Shown here one piece after another: positions 26,277-36,900 of a stretch of DNA of 64,000 nt (the stretch's first letter is position 1; each line of letters starts with the position of its first letter). The notes beneath the pieces were generated by a model. That model did not search any database, was not told where the DNA came from, and saw only the letters and a program-made list of their open reading frames with translations. A program made the position numbers and the translations under genes. Source of the DNA: Gordonia zhenghanii (GTDB lineage Bacteria; Actinomycetota; Actinomycetes; Mycobacteriales; Mycobacteriaceae); contig NZ_JAKKOQ010000001.1 of the NCBI RefSeq assembly GCF_021738965.1, forward strand, positions 62,001-126,000. Direction: 5' to 3'.

Positions 26277-27439
26277 GGGCGCACCCACTCGAGCGAGATC
26301 ATGGTGCCGTCGTTCGGCGCGGTGTCGATCTGGGCCCGTCCGCCCGCCAAGGCGGCGAGCCGCCCGGTGATGCCGACGGCGATCCCGGACCTGTCTGGGG
26401 CCACTTCCGCTAGGTCGAAGCCGCAGCCGTCGTCCACGACGCGCAGGCGTACTCCCCCGGCCGCGATGTGTCCGACGACGGCCGTGCTGGCGTGCGGGCC
26501 GGCGTGGGCGACGGCGTTGCCGACCGCTTCGCTCAGGGCATCGCCCAGCGTGTCGACGACCTCGTCGGGCAGTTCGGCTGCGTCGTCGTCCGCGTCGACG
26601 GCGACGAGGATGTCATCGCCGTAGGCGATCGCCGACTCACGGAGCCGGATGACGGCATCGGCCGCACTGATCCATCCGCCAGGACGATCGGTGGCGACGC
26701 TGCCGTCGAGTTCGGCGAGGGCGATCCTCGCCTGATCGCGTTGTCGGTCCTCGGGGCGCCCGGGCGCGATGCCGCGGAGCACCCCGATCACACCGTCGCG
26801 GACCACCGAGTCCAGACGTGTCCGTTCCGCTGCACGAGCCGCGTCGCTCGCGGACTCGACGGTCGCGGCGAGCACCGCCGACCGCCGCCGGTCCACCTCG
26901 CGCGCGATGTGCATCGCGGTGCCGAGCATGGTGAGGAACACGGCGAGCAGACCGAATGTCATCACCTGGTTGAGGTAGGCCTCCCAGCCGTCTCCGCCGA
27001 ACCCGACGCTCTGCTGGACGTCGGCGAGGAGCCCGAGGCCGATCACCGTGTAGACGAGGGACCATCGCGCCGGGAAGAGTGTGGCGAGAGCGACGGCAGG
27101 CAGTGCGATGTTGTTGGCCATCCAGATCGGTGGTGTTCCACCGACGTCCGACACGGTCCCGGACCAGGCTGGGAACCACAGTGCGAGAGCCGCGACGTCG
27201 GTCGCTGCGAGCGCCAGGACCGCCGCCCGAACGACGCCGACTCGCCTGCCCGCGCGGGACAGGACGACGCCGAGCAGTACGAGCGCCGCTGCGACGACGG
27301 CCACCGCGGACATCGGCGTCCACCACGTCGCCGTCACCTGCGCGCCTTTGATCATCGGGATTCCCGACACGCACGTCACCGCGATAGTGCAGATAGCGAC
27401 AGTCAGTGCGGCGGCCCGCCGCATTCGGTATTCGTTCAC
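26273..27439 (-). CDS. Membrane histidine kinase-like protein B, phospho-acceptor His replaced
   Basis: 388 residues from a GTG overlapping the preceding stop (GTGA). About six membrane helices (10-180). The dimerisation helix reads DSVVRDGVIGV near residue 214 where kinase A has GLIHDHVIST, so the expected phospho-acceptor His is Arg. The ATPase domain looks intact: N-box EAVGNAVAHAG, G1 VVDDGCGFDLAEV, G2-like GIAVGITGRL and final NDGTMISLEW. It may bind ATP and act in a heterodimer, or be inactive in phosphotransfer. Confidence 0.8.
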   Translation of the reverse strand: MNEYRMRRAAALTVAICTIAVTCVSGIPMIKGAQVTATWWTPMSAVAVVAAALVLLGVVLSRAGRRVGVVRAAVLALAATDVAALALWFPAWSGTVSDVGGTPPIWMANNIALPAVALATLFPARWSLVYTVIGLGLLADVQQSVGFGGDGWEAYLNQVMTFGLLAVFLTMLGTAMHIAREVDRRRSAVLAATVESASDAARAAERTRLDSVVRDGVIGVLRGIAPGRPEDRQRDQARIALAELDGSVATDRPGGWISAADAVIRLRESAIAYGDDILVAVDADDDAAELPDEVVDTLGDALSEAVGNAVAHAGPHASTAVVGHIAAGGVRLRVVDDGCGFDLAEVAPDRSGIAVGITGRLAALAGGRAQIDTAPNDGTMISLEWVRP

Positions 27440-28494
27440 GACTCGACCGTTCGCATCACGAAGCCGTCGGTTCCGAGTTCGATGCGACGGCGCAGCGACC
27501 CGGTGGCGACGACGACGGTGGCGACCGGTTCCCGGCCGGCGGGCGCGATGCGGGCCACCACATCGCCGCTGGACAAGCCTGCCAGCTCTGCTTCGAGGAC
27601 TTCGGCGGCCGCGTCAACGACGGTCGCCGACTGGTCCGAGCCGAACGCGGCGAGGCCGCCGTCGTCGAGGACCGAGACCGAGACACCGCGGCGCCGGGCC
27701 TCCCACACTGCGTTCCGCACGCGCGGAACGTCGAGCGCACGGCCGCGGATGCCGTCGCGGAGCTTGGCTTCCACGAGCCGAGCCTCGGCGATGTCGGCGT
27801 CGGTCAGCGTGTGCCCGTCGGCGACGTGAGTCAGGAGTGGACGGACGCGTGCATCGATTCGCCGGATCCGATCGTCGCGGTCGGCGATGTCGTGACGGCG
27901 GTCGCGCGCATCCTTGTCGTCTGCGCGCAACCGGACGGCGAGGGCACGCATCTCCGCGATCTGGGGGCCCAGGAGGATCGCGGTGCAGGTGGCGAGGAAC
28001 AGGACGGTGAGACTCGCCCGTGGCAGGACTGCGTTGAACCACGCGGGTGACTCGGTGAACGGACCAGCGATCAGTCCGATCGCGACGTTCGCTCCGATCG
28101 CCGCCCAGACGAGCAGCACTCGTCCCCGCAGCATCAGGATCACCGCGACCACTGTGGCGGTCGACAGCATCGGTTGATAGTCGCCCAGTCCGGAGGCTCC
28201 AGCGTATGCAGCCGACGTCCACGTCGCGGCCACACCGGCGACGATCAGCACGGCCGCAGATCTCGCGCGTCGATCGGTCAGGTCGTCCGCTGCGGACGCA
28301 CTGACGAGGATCGTCGCGACGACGAGCGCGAGGTACGCGCTCCCCATCCCGATCCAACTGGCCACGTCGAAATCGACGCCGATCCCGCCGTAGACGGTGT
28401 ATGCGGCCAGCGCCCCGAAGTAGACGGTGAGGACGCCGATGATGAGGACTCGCGCAACCCTCGCCCGTTCCACACGATTGTCCACGGCGGTCAC
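27436..28494 (-). CDS. Membrane partner protein C (kinase-like, no ATP-binding motifs)
   Basis: 352 residues from a GTG overlapping the kinase C stop (GTGA); an in-frame ATG four codons upstream is less likely given the pattern in the other copies. N-terminal membrane bundle, then RVRPLLTHVADGHTLTDADI, RLVEAKLRDGIR, LDVPRVRNAVWEARRRGV and LDD, closely matching copy A. No catalytic histidine or ATP-binding boxes are visible. Its stop overlaps the kinase B start, so pairs B and C form one chain. Confidence 0.8.
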   Translation of the reverse strand: MTAVDNRVERARVARVLIIGVLTVYFGALAAYTVYGGIGVDFDVASWIGMGSAYLALVVATILVSASAADDLTDRRARSAAVLIVAGVAATWTSAAYAGASGLGDYQPMLSTATVVAVILMLRGRVLLVWAAIGANVAIGLIAGPFTESPAWFNAVLPRASLTVLFLATCTAILLGPQIAEMRALAVRLRADDKDARDRRHDIADRDDRIRRIDARVRPLLTHVADGHTLTDADIAEARLVEAKLRDGIRGRALDVPRVRNAVWEARRRGVSVSVLDDGGLAAFGSDQSATVVDAAAEVLEAELAGLSSGDVVARIAPAGREPVATVVVATGSLRRRIELGTDGFVMRTVES

Positions 28495-29748
28495 GGGCGT
28501 ACCCACCGCAGACGGACGCGGGTGCCGTGTCCCGGAGCGCTGAGCACGCTGCTCGATCCTCCGGAGACCACCGCCATCCGACCCGTGATGCCGAACGAGA
28601 CGCCGATCCTGCCTGGCGGAGTCGCCTCGGGGTCGAATCCGGTTCCGTCATCGGCGACGGTCACGGTGATCGCGTCGTCGCCGACCTCTCCGAGGACCAC
28701 GCACGACGCGCCGGCACCGGCGTGCCGGTAGAAGTTGCGGACGGCTTCGGCCGTCGCGTCCAGGAGCGCCGACGTCGTCTCGTCGTCGTATTCGGCGGCC
28801 CGCGACGCGCTGACATCGGCGCGGACAGCCACGGTGTCTCCGAACTGCGCGACGGTGGCCCGGAGTCGGCCGACGAATTCGGGGGCGTCGAGCCGGATGC
28901 TGATCTGGTCGGGCGCGTCCCACCAGTGGTCGAGTTCGTGGAGCACTCCGGCCGGGCCGCAGAGCGAGCAGGAATGCGATGATCCGGTCGTGAACCAGAG
29001 CGTCGGCTCGACGTCGCTCGACGTCGAGCGTGTCTTCGCGAACCAGATCGCGAGCTGACTCGATGGTCGCGGATCTGGTCTGGTCGAGTCGCCGAGCAAA
29101 CGAGACGGCAGCCGCGCCCACTGCGAGAAACACCGCTCCCCACGCCGTGGACCACAGGGTGCGCAGCACAGAGTCCCAGCCGTACACGCCCGTCCACGCG
29201 AACGATGCGACGGCATCACTCAACGCTCCGGCGACGACCAGGTTCACGAACGCCAGAACGGGACGTTCGGCCAGCACCAGAGCCATACACGCCAACTCGG
29301 GGAGCATCGTGAACCAGACGACGATCGTGGGACTGCCTTCGTCGATCCCGGCCGAGACCCCGCGCCACGCTACGAACCACAACGCCATGACGATGAGGTA
29401 TGCGATGGCTGCGGTGGCCGCAATCGGCAGGATCGAGGTGAGTCGGGCTCCGACTCCCGCCCATACCAGACCGAGTCCGCTGGCGATCACGACGACGATG
29501 CTCAGCGGGAGCCACCACGGCGCGGCGAGGTCGCCGAATCTCGCGAACGAACCGCTGGCCGCAATCAGGTAGAGGAGGTACGAGCCACCGACGATCGCCG
29601 AGCCGACTGCTTTAAGGGCGTCGAGCGACGAGCGCCCGTCGTCCCCGCCGTTCAGAAGTGCGACCAGCCGACTTCGGACCGACGAGTCGGACGCGTGGAC
29701 GACCGGGCGTTGGTCGAGCCGAGGAGCATGAGTCGGGTCGGTGAACAC
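28491..29748 (-). pseudogene. Membrane histidine kinase C, frameshifted
   Basis: GTG start at 29748 with AGAGGAG ten bases upstream. The first frame encodes about six membrane helices and the dimerisation helix with an intact His (ADALVHDRIIAFLLAL). It then leaves the kinase pattern near 28950-28965. The continuation is found in the frame shifted by one base: VLHELDHWW..., N-box EAVRNFYRHAG, G1 VADDGTGFDPEA and the ending GHGTRVRLRWVRP at 28491. One extra base (or two missing) in the GC-rich stretch explains it. It is either a real disruption or a sequencing error. The start region also contains a fragment of the interspersed repeat (about 29711-29724). Confidence 0.8.
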
Positions 29749-29814
29749 AGGCAGCGCACTCCTCTCGTTCCGGACATCTCATAATCGCATGAGCTTCCCC
29801 CGAAACCAGCCTGT

Positions 29815-29946
29815 TGGTCGAGCGAAGTCGAGACCCCCACGCCCGTCGAGACCACCCCGTTGGTCGAGCGAAGTCGAGACCCCTCGCGCCCGTCGAGACC
29901 CTCACGCGGTCGAGACCACCACGCCGGTCGAGCGAAGTCGAGACCC
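29815..29946. repeat. Tandem-like array of ggtcgagcgaagtcgagacc repeats
   Basis: Three full copies of ggtcgagcgaagtcgagacc plus truncated cgcccgtcgagacc-like copies, all in the same orientation, fill the upstream region of kinase C. Spacers are irregular in length, so this is not a CRISPR array. Confidence 0.85.
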
Positions 29947-29962
29947 CAATACCCCGAAACAA

Positions 29963-29999
29963 CTCGGCCCTCCGGTCTGAATCAGACCGGAGGACCGAG
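29963..29999 (-). terminator. Terminator after the unknown gene at 30017
   Basis: 17-bp stem with one mismatch (29963-29979 and 29983-29999) around the 3-base loop aat; on the minus strand it is followed by TTGTTTC. It lies 17 bases after the stop at 30017 and separates this gene from the kinase operon. Confidence 0.7.
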
Positions 30000-30016
30000 G
30001 AAAGTGTGTGCGGGAG

Positions 30017-30367
30017 TCAGCCGACCGAACGCAGAGTGCGCGTCGTGCTGATGGGCGTGGCGACGATTTCGCGGCCGAGCCAATGGATCATCTGGTCCAC
30101 TGCGCTGGCCCGAGCAACAGACTCGAGGTCGATGAGGCTCGGCGCGGTATGCAGCAGCGCGCCGGTCAGTGCGCTTTCGAGGGACATGCCCTGGACGCCG
30201 ACGATGCGCCGATAATCGTTGATGGAGGACGTCAACGCACCGAACGTGACTGCGTCACTTCCGTACCGGACGGCGACCATCCAGCTAACGGTCTCGGACC
30301 GGTCTGCCACATGTGCGCACAGGTCTGAGATCCACTGGTCGCGGATGCCTTGTGTGGTCGTGCTCAT
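30017..30367 (-). CDS. Small protein of unknown function
   Basis: 116 residues, not recognised. It is a soluble, mixed alpha/beta-looking protein without signal peptide, membrane helix or cysteine motif; it has one Cys, in DLCAHVADRSE. GGGAGG lies eight bases before the ATG, and the third codon positions are GC-rich as in neighbouring genes, so it is likely a real gene. It stands alone between the kinase operon and mbtH, with its own terminator behind it and an A/T-rich region in front. Confidence 0.7.
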   Translation of the reverse strand: MSTTTQGIRDQWISDLCAHVADRSETVSWMVAVRYGSDAVTFGALTSSINDYRRIVGVQGMSLESALTGALLHTAPSLIDLESVARASAVDQMIHWLGREIVATPISTTRTLRSVG

Positions 30368-30632
30368 CGCCCGAACCTCCCGTTCGACTGCGTCCCCAAA
30401 CGCAGTTCCTGCTGGGCCTGACGCTGTATGTCATCACCCTACGTCAGCGTAACTTAGGGGAACCAACCCCGCCAGGGTACGTTGGGGAACTCTCAGGAAG
30501 TTGTTCAATCGATCAACTGACTTGCAGGATTTCCAGATACCACGACCTGCGGTGATTCAAACGACTGTCGTTCAATTATCCGAATTCGTTATAAAACCGT
30601 GACCTCAAAACACTCCGCGAGCATCGCGAAGT
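30368..30632. other. A/T-rich intergenic region between mbtH and the unknown gene
   Basis: 265 bases without a gene. Bases 30480-30610 are clearly more A/T-rich than anything else in the window (for example ttcaattatccgaattcg and ttataaaacc). An imperfect palindrome TACG-TCAG-CGTA lies at 30440-30451. The mbtH terminator is at the right end. The promoter of the gene at 30017 must lie here; I could not place it with confidence. Confidence 0.6.
30605..30631 (-). terminator. Terminator of the NRPS-mbtH operon
   Basis: On the minus strand CTTCGCGA-TGC-TCGCGGAG (30631-30613; 8-bp stem with one T-G wobble) is followed by TGTTTTG, two bases after the mbtH stop. A normal intrinsic terminator. Confidence 0.65.
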
Positions 30633-30854
30633 CTATTCCGACTTGTCTGCTTCCATCGCGTCGATGAGGCTCTGCGGCCGCAGGTCAGTCCAGTTCTGCT
30701 CCACGTACTCCAGGCATGCGGCACGCGAGTCCTCGCCGAACACCTTCGTCCATCCTGCCGGGATGTCCGCGAACGTCGGCCACAGCGAGTGCTGATTCTC
30801 CTCGTTCACCAGAACGTAGAAGCGGCCGTCTTCGTCGTCGAACGGGTTGGTCAT
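30633..30854 (-). CDS. mbtH: MbtH-like NRPS accessory protein
   Basis: 73 residues. MbtH-like proteins bind NRPS adenylation domains and are often needed for their solubility and activity. All signature positions are present: [17 protein letters not shown], the QHSLWP motif, PAGW, then [25 protein letters not shown] lies before the ATG at 30854; a longer in-frame start is not supported by the family. It follows the terminal NRPS gene by 96 bases on the same strand, consistent with co-transcription. Confidence 0.96.
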   Translation of the reverse strand: MTNPFDDEDGRFYVLVNEENQHSLWPTFADIPAGWTKVFGEDSRAACLEYVEQNWTDLRPQSLIDAMEADKSE

Positions 30855-30950
30855 CTCAGTCCTTCCTAGCAACGCGCAAACGCTGCGCGTCGATGTGCGT
30901 GCACTCCCCCGAACGGGTGAGGTCGACGGGTATCAGTAAATCATCTCAGG

Positions 30951-33900
30951 TCAATCGCGTGCGGGACCAACCGACCGCCGCAAGGCGCGGTCGACGGCGG
31001 GGCCGACTATCGCAAGCGCTTCGGCGTCGGCCATCCCGAGGTGGTGCGTCGGGACGTCGACGTTCTCGATGCTTCCGTCGACGTACTTTGCCCACTCGCC
31101 TCGGAAGCCTTCTGGGTCCGTCTTGTCGGCGGTCGCAGTGAAGTAGTGGACGTCGCCGCGATACCGCTCGGGCCGGAAACCCTCCAACATCTGGCCGGAT
31201 GTAGCGAAGCTGGTCATGACCCGCTCCACTTGATCTGCGGCGAGCAGGCCCATGCCGGCGATCTGGTCACGAACCACCGCCGCGACCTCTTCCGGACTCG
31301 ACGCGTGCACGTCGTCGCCGAGATCGAACAGGTCGCGCCAACTGCCCAGGAGGTCGCCGACCGTGTCCCCGCCCGACGTCTCCTCGGTCGGTTCTGCGGA
31401 CGCTTCGACGGTCAGGGACGCGTCCATGACGCCGAGGTACCCGACCCGCTGTCCGGCTTCGCGTAGTTGCCTGGCCATCTCGTAGGCGAGTGTGCCGCCG
31501 ATCGACCAACCGAGGAGGTGGTACGGCCCCTCCGGCTGCACTGTGCGGAGTTCGTCGACGTACCGTGCCGCCAACGTCGGGACGTCGGTGACGGACACCT
31601 CGTCCGCGACGACATGCGGGTCTTGCAGCCCGTACACAGGGCGATCGGTCAGGTAGGGCACGAGGCCGCCGAAGAACCACGCGAGGCCGCCCGCCGGGTG
31701 GACGCAGAACAACGGAGCCTGCGCGCCGTCGGTCCGCAGTCCGATCAGGACCGAGTTCAGTCCGACGTCGCCCCCGGCGATCCGCCGAGCAAGACCGCGC
31801 ACCGTCGCATCGTCGAACAGCCAAGCGAGTTGGACGTCCGTGCCCACCGCCTCACGAAGCCGGGAGACCACGCGCGCTGCGGCGAGCGAGTTGCCGCCCA
31901 GGTCGAAGAATCCCGCGTCGACGGAGACCTCGTCGACAGATACGTCGAGGACGTCGGCGAACACCTGAGCCACCGCTCGCTCGGTCTCCGTCGCGGGCGC
32001 CACGAACTCGACCCGCTCGATCACCGGTTCGGGAAGCGCACGTTTGTCGAGCTTGCCCACTGGGGTCAGCGGGAAGGCGTCGAGGACGGCGACCGACGAC
32101 GGCACCATGTGGGCCGGCAGGCTCCTGCCGACGAACTCCTTCAGTTCGTCGCCATCGACGTCAGTGCCGTCGGCCGGAACCACGTAGGCGGCGAGCGCGG
32201 TGGCCACCGATCCGCCGACTCCGACGACGACGGCCGACTGCACTGCCGGATGCCCCGTCAGCGCCGATTCGATCTCGCCGAGTTCGATGCGCAGACCACG
32301 CAGCTTGACCTGATCGTCCGACCGCCCGGTGTATTCGAGCGTGAGAGAACCGACGGCGGTCCGTTGCCACCGCACCACGTCGCCCGTTCGGTACATCCGG
32401 TCCCCCGGTTGACCATGCGGGTCGGCCACGAAGCGATCAGCCGTCAGGCCGGGACGGTCGAGGTACCCGCGGGAGAGCGCCGGACCGGAGACGTACAGCT
32501 CGCCGGGAACGCCGACGGGCGTCGGGCGCAGTTGTCCGTCGAGGACGGTCAGACCGACGCCGCCGATCGGACCACCCAGGCGCACGGGCACATCGGCGGC
32601 CAGCGCGGTGCTGATGGTGATGCCAATCGTCGTCTCGGTGGGTCCGTAGAGGTTCCGAATCGTCGTCACCGGCGCCCACCGGTCCACGATGCTCTGCGGG
32701 ACCGCTTCGCCGCCCGCCGCGATCGATCGAAGACTCGGCACGCGGTCCGGGTCGAGTGTCGCGAGCACGGACGGGGTCAGGAAGGTATGTGTCACACCGC
32801 TGTCGGCGATGAGCCTCTCCAGTTCGGCGCCGCCGACGGCGTCTGCGGTCCGGTACACGAGAGTCCCCGCGTTGACCGTCGCCAACAGGTATTCGAGAAC
32901 CGACGCATCGAAACTCGGGGACGCGAAGCCCAGCACGACGGATCCGTCGCCCGCATCCAGTCGCTGCGACTCCTGCTCCGCGAAATTCGACAGACCCGAA
33001 TGCGTGACGGCGACGCCCTTGGGCCGCCCCGTCGATCCCGATGTGTAGATCACGTAGGCGAGATTCTCCGGCCGCGCCTGCGCGACGAGTTCGCCGGGCG
33101 TCACAGCCGCTTCCGACACCGCATCCACCGCAGAGCGGATATCGGCGTCGTCGAGCTGGACCCAGTCGAATCCGTCAGACGGGAGGTCTCCGGTCCGTGC
33201 CGTGGTCAAGCCGAGCACGGCGCCGGAGTCTTCGATCATTCCCGCGACTCGATCGGCCGGATACTCCGGATCGATCGGCACGTAGCAGCCACCGGTCTTC
33301 GCCACGGCCCAGATCGCCGTCAGCAGTTCGATGGACCGGACGATGGCCAATGCCACCGGACGTTCCGGGCCGACGCCGCGGCCGATCAGCCAGCGCGCCA
33401 GACGGTTCGAACGAGCATCCAGTTCGGCGTACGACAACGCGGCGCCGAAGCCGTCGACGACAGCTGTCCGTTCCGGAGCACGCCGAGCGGCAGTCCGGAA
33501 CAGGTCGCCCAACAGCACCGGCGGCGTCGGATCGCCAACCGATACCGGAGTGAGCCCGTCGGTACCACCGAGATCGATGTCGCGAACGGCCACCGTCGGG
33601 TCGTCGGTCACCGTGCGGAGCATCTCGACGAACCGGTCCGCGAGATCGCGCACTGTCGCCGCGTCGTACAGATCGGTGGCGTACAGGATGCTTCCCCGCC
33701 AACTGCCGGTCTGCGAGGTGGAGACGTGCACGTGCAGGTCGACCTTCGCAGGCGTGTTCTCGGTGCCGACCGGCTCCACCGTGAGCGGTCCGGTGATCGA
33801 TGCCTCCGGGTCCACGCCTTCGTCTGCGACGGTCAGCCACACCTGGCTCAACGGCGCGAACGCCTGTGAGCGTTCCACGTCGAGTGCGTCGACGATCTCC

Positions 33901-36900
33901 TCGAACGGGATGTCGGCGTTGGCGAACGCTTCGACGTCGCCGGCGTGAGTCGCGGCGAGGACGTCTCGGAATCGCGAGGCCGGATCGATGTCGGTCCGCA
34001 GCGTCAACATGTTGACGAACATTCCCACGAGTGGATCGAGGATCGGGTCGCCTCGACCGGCGATCGGCGATCCGACCGCGACCTCGTCCTGACCGCTGAA
34101 CCTCGACAGCAACACGGCGAGCGCGCTGTGCACGGCGATGAACGACGTGGTCCGCGCACCGTTGGCGAGATCGTTGACACCGTCTACCACGTCACCGGGG
34201 ATCTCGAACTCGACGGACGATCCCCGGCCGCTCGCAACAGCAGGCCGCGGCCGGTCTGTCGGGAGATCGATGACCGACGGGAGTCCCGCCAGTCGCTCCT
34301 TCCAGTACGCAAGCTGCTGACTGACGACGGAGTCCTCGTCGTCAGAGTCACCGAGCACCGTGCGTTGCCAGATCGCGAAGTCGGCGATCTGGACCTCGAG
34401 CGGAACAAACGCGGGCTCATGGCCTGCGGTCCGCGCGAAGTAGGCGGTGATCAGGTCGCCGACGAGCGGCGTCGTCGATTCGCCGTCCGCAGCGATGTGA
34501 TGGGCGACCACGGCGAGCACGTGCTCGCCGTCGGCGACCTCCCACAGGCGGACGCGCAACGGGTACGCGTTCTCCAGGTCGAACCCGGTGTCGACGGCGC
34601 GTTCGATTCCGGACTGACCGTCGACGACGGCCCAGTCGATCTGCTCCACTGCATCGACTTCGGCGGCGATGCGCTGATAGGGCGACCCGTCGCGCTGCGG
34701 GAAGGTGGTGCGCAGCACCTCGTGCCGCACCACCAGGTCGCCGATCGCGGCACGGAGCGCCGGAACGTCGAGGCTGCCGGTGAGTCGCAGAACCGCGGGG
34801 ATGTTGTACATCCCGGATCCGGAGTCGAGTTGGTTGATGACCCACATCCGCTGCTGGGCGAACGACAACGGGATCATCTCGGGCCGAGGTTGCACCCTGG
34901 TCACCGGCGGAAGACCACCCGTACGACCGGCAGTCGCTGCGACGAGTTCGCGGACGCTCGGCGCCTCGAACACGTCCCGAACCGAGACCTGGACGCCGAG
35001 CGCGTCACCGGCTCGCGCGGCCAGACGCATCGCCGACAACGAGTTGCCGCCCAGATCGAAGAAACTGTCCGTGACACCGATTCGGTCCACACCGAGAACG
35101 TCCGCGAACGCGCCTGCGACGGCCTCCTCGTCGGCGGTCTCCGGCGCCACGTACTCCCCGGCTGAGAACTCCGGGGCGGGCAACGACTTACGATCGATCT
35201 TGCCCGCGCTGTTGAGCGGAATCTCATCAAGCGGCATCCACACCGTCGGACGCATGTACTCCGGCAACGGCGTCGCGATCGCCGACCGGATCGCATCGAG
35301 ATCGAGGAGCTCTCCCGGAGCCCCGGCGACGTAGGCGACCAAGTGCTCGCCACCGTCCGGCGCCTGCGCGACCGTCACCGACGTGTGCACCACACCGGGC
35401 GCCTGCGCGATCGCGGCCTCGATCTCGCCGAGCTCGATGCGCTGTCCACGCAGCTTCACCTGGAAGTCGGTGCGACCCAGATATTCCAGTTCACCGGCCT
35501 GATTGCGGCGCACCAGGTCACCGGTGCGGTACATTCGCGTCCCCGCGGGACCGAACGGGTCGGCGAGGAATCGATCTGACGTCAGGTCTGGACGGTCCGC
35601 GTAGCCGCGCGCCAGCTGCACGCCACCCACATACAACTCTCCCGGGACGCCTGCGGCGACCGGGTTGAGTCGGCCGTCGAGGACGTACGCCGTCGAGTTC
35701 CACACCGGCACACCGATCGGCACGGTGTCGGCGATCTCGTCGAGCCGTTGATAGGTGATCTCGACAGCAGCCTCGGTCGGCCCGTACAGGTTGTAGAGCA
35801 CCGCGCCCGGAACTGCAGCACGTGTCTCTGCCGCCACCGCTGGCGGCAGAGCCTCACCCGTGGTCGAGATGATCCGAACACGGTCCAACCGCGCCAATCG
35901 TTCCGGCCCGGCCAACTCCAGGAACACCGAGAGCATCGACGGCACGAAGTGCACCATCGTCGCACCGGAATCGGCGATCAGATCCGCCATGTACACCGGG
36001 TCGAGATGCCCGTCGGGCTCAGCGATCAACAGCCGCGAACCCTGCATGAGGGGTGCGAACAACTCGGCCACCGAGCAGTCGAAGGTGTACGGGGTCTTCA
36101 GGACCACCAGGTCGTCGCCGTCGATCGGCAACTCGTCCAACCCCCACCGGAGTCGGTTCACCACAGCATCGTGCGGCAGCGTGACACCCTTCGGCCGACC
36201 GGTGGAACCCGACGTGAAGATCGTGTACGCCGCGTGCGCTGGACGCAGTGCTCCGATCCGCTCGGCGTCGGTCACCGGCGGCGCCGCGAGGTCCACGGGC
36301 GAACCGGCGTCGACCGCCATCACCGTGATCGACTCGCCCAGACCCGCGATCGGGCCCGGCACCGACTCGCCTGCGTGCACGAGCGCGACCTTCGCGCCCG
36401 CAGTCGACATCATGTACTCGACACGGTCGGCAGGAGTAGCGGTGTCGACGGGGACGTACTGGCCGCCTGCGGCCACCACTGCGTGCACCGCGACCATCAA
36501 TTCCACCGAACGCGGAATGCACACCACGACTGCCACGTCCGGGCCAACACCTGCGCGGATCAGCTCTCGGGCAAGAACATTCACGCGTGCACCGAACTCG
36601 CCGTACGTCACGGTCCGCTCCTGGAACACAAGCGCGTCGCGGTCGGCGTGTGCGGCCACACTGTCGGCAAGCGCCGAAGCGAGGTCTTCAGCACGCACGT
36701 GCCGATCCTCGCCGACCTCCACTGCCCGTAGCGCCGAGATCTCACCTGCGTCGAGCATCGGGACGTCCCCGACCGCCACATCGATATCTGCGGTCAGCCC
36801 GTCGAGCAACGCGACGAAACGTTCGGCAAGGGTCTGTGCGGTCGACTCATCGAACAGGTCGGTCGCGAAGACCACTGCTCCGTGCCAGTCGCCGGTCTGA

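Noticed and set aside
28648..29748. Kinase C as a complete 366-residue protein in its first frame
   Set aside because: The last 120 residues in that frame are Arg-rich and unlike the paralogues, whereas the one-base shifted frame restores the conserved ATPase domain.
29815..29946. CRISPR array
   Set aside because: Repeats are 20 bases with irregular, short, non-unique spacers, and no cas genes are nearby; the same element is dispersed elsewhere.
29612..29962. Small genes in the 29.6-30.0 kb interval
   Set aside because: These frames read through the repeat copies and produce repetitive Arg/Ser-rich sequences without start signals.
31467..33869. 800-codon plus-strand frame opposite the terminal NRPS
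   Set aside because: Antisense shadow; composition only.
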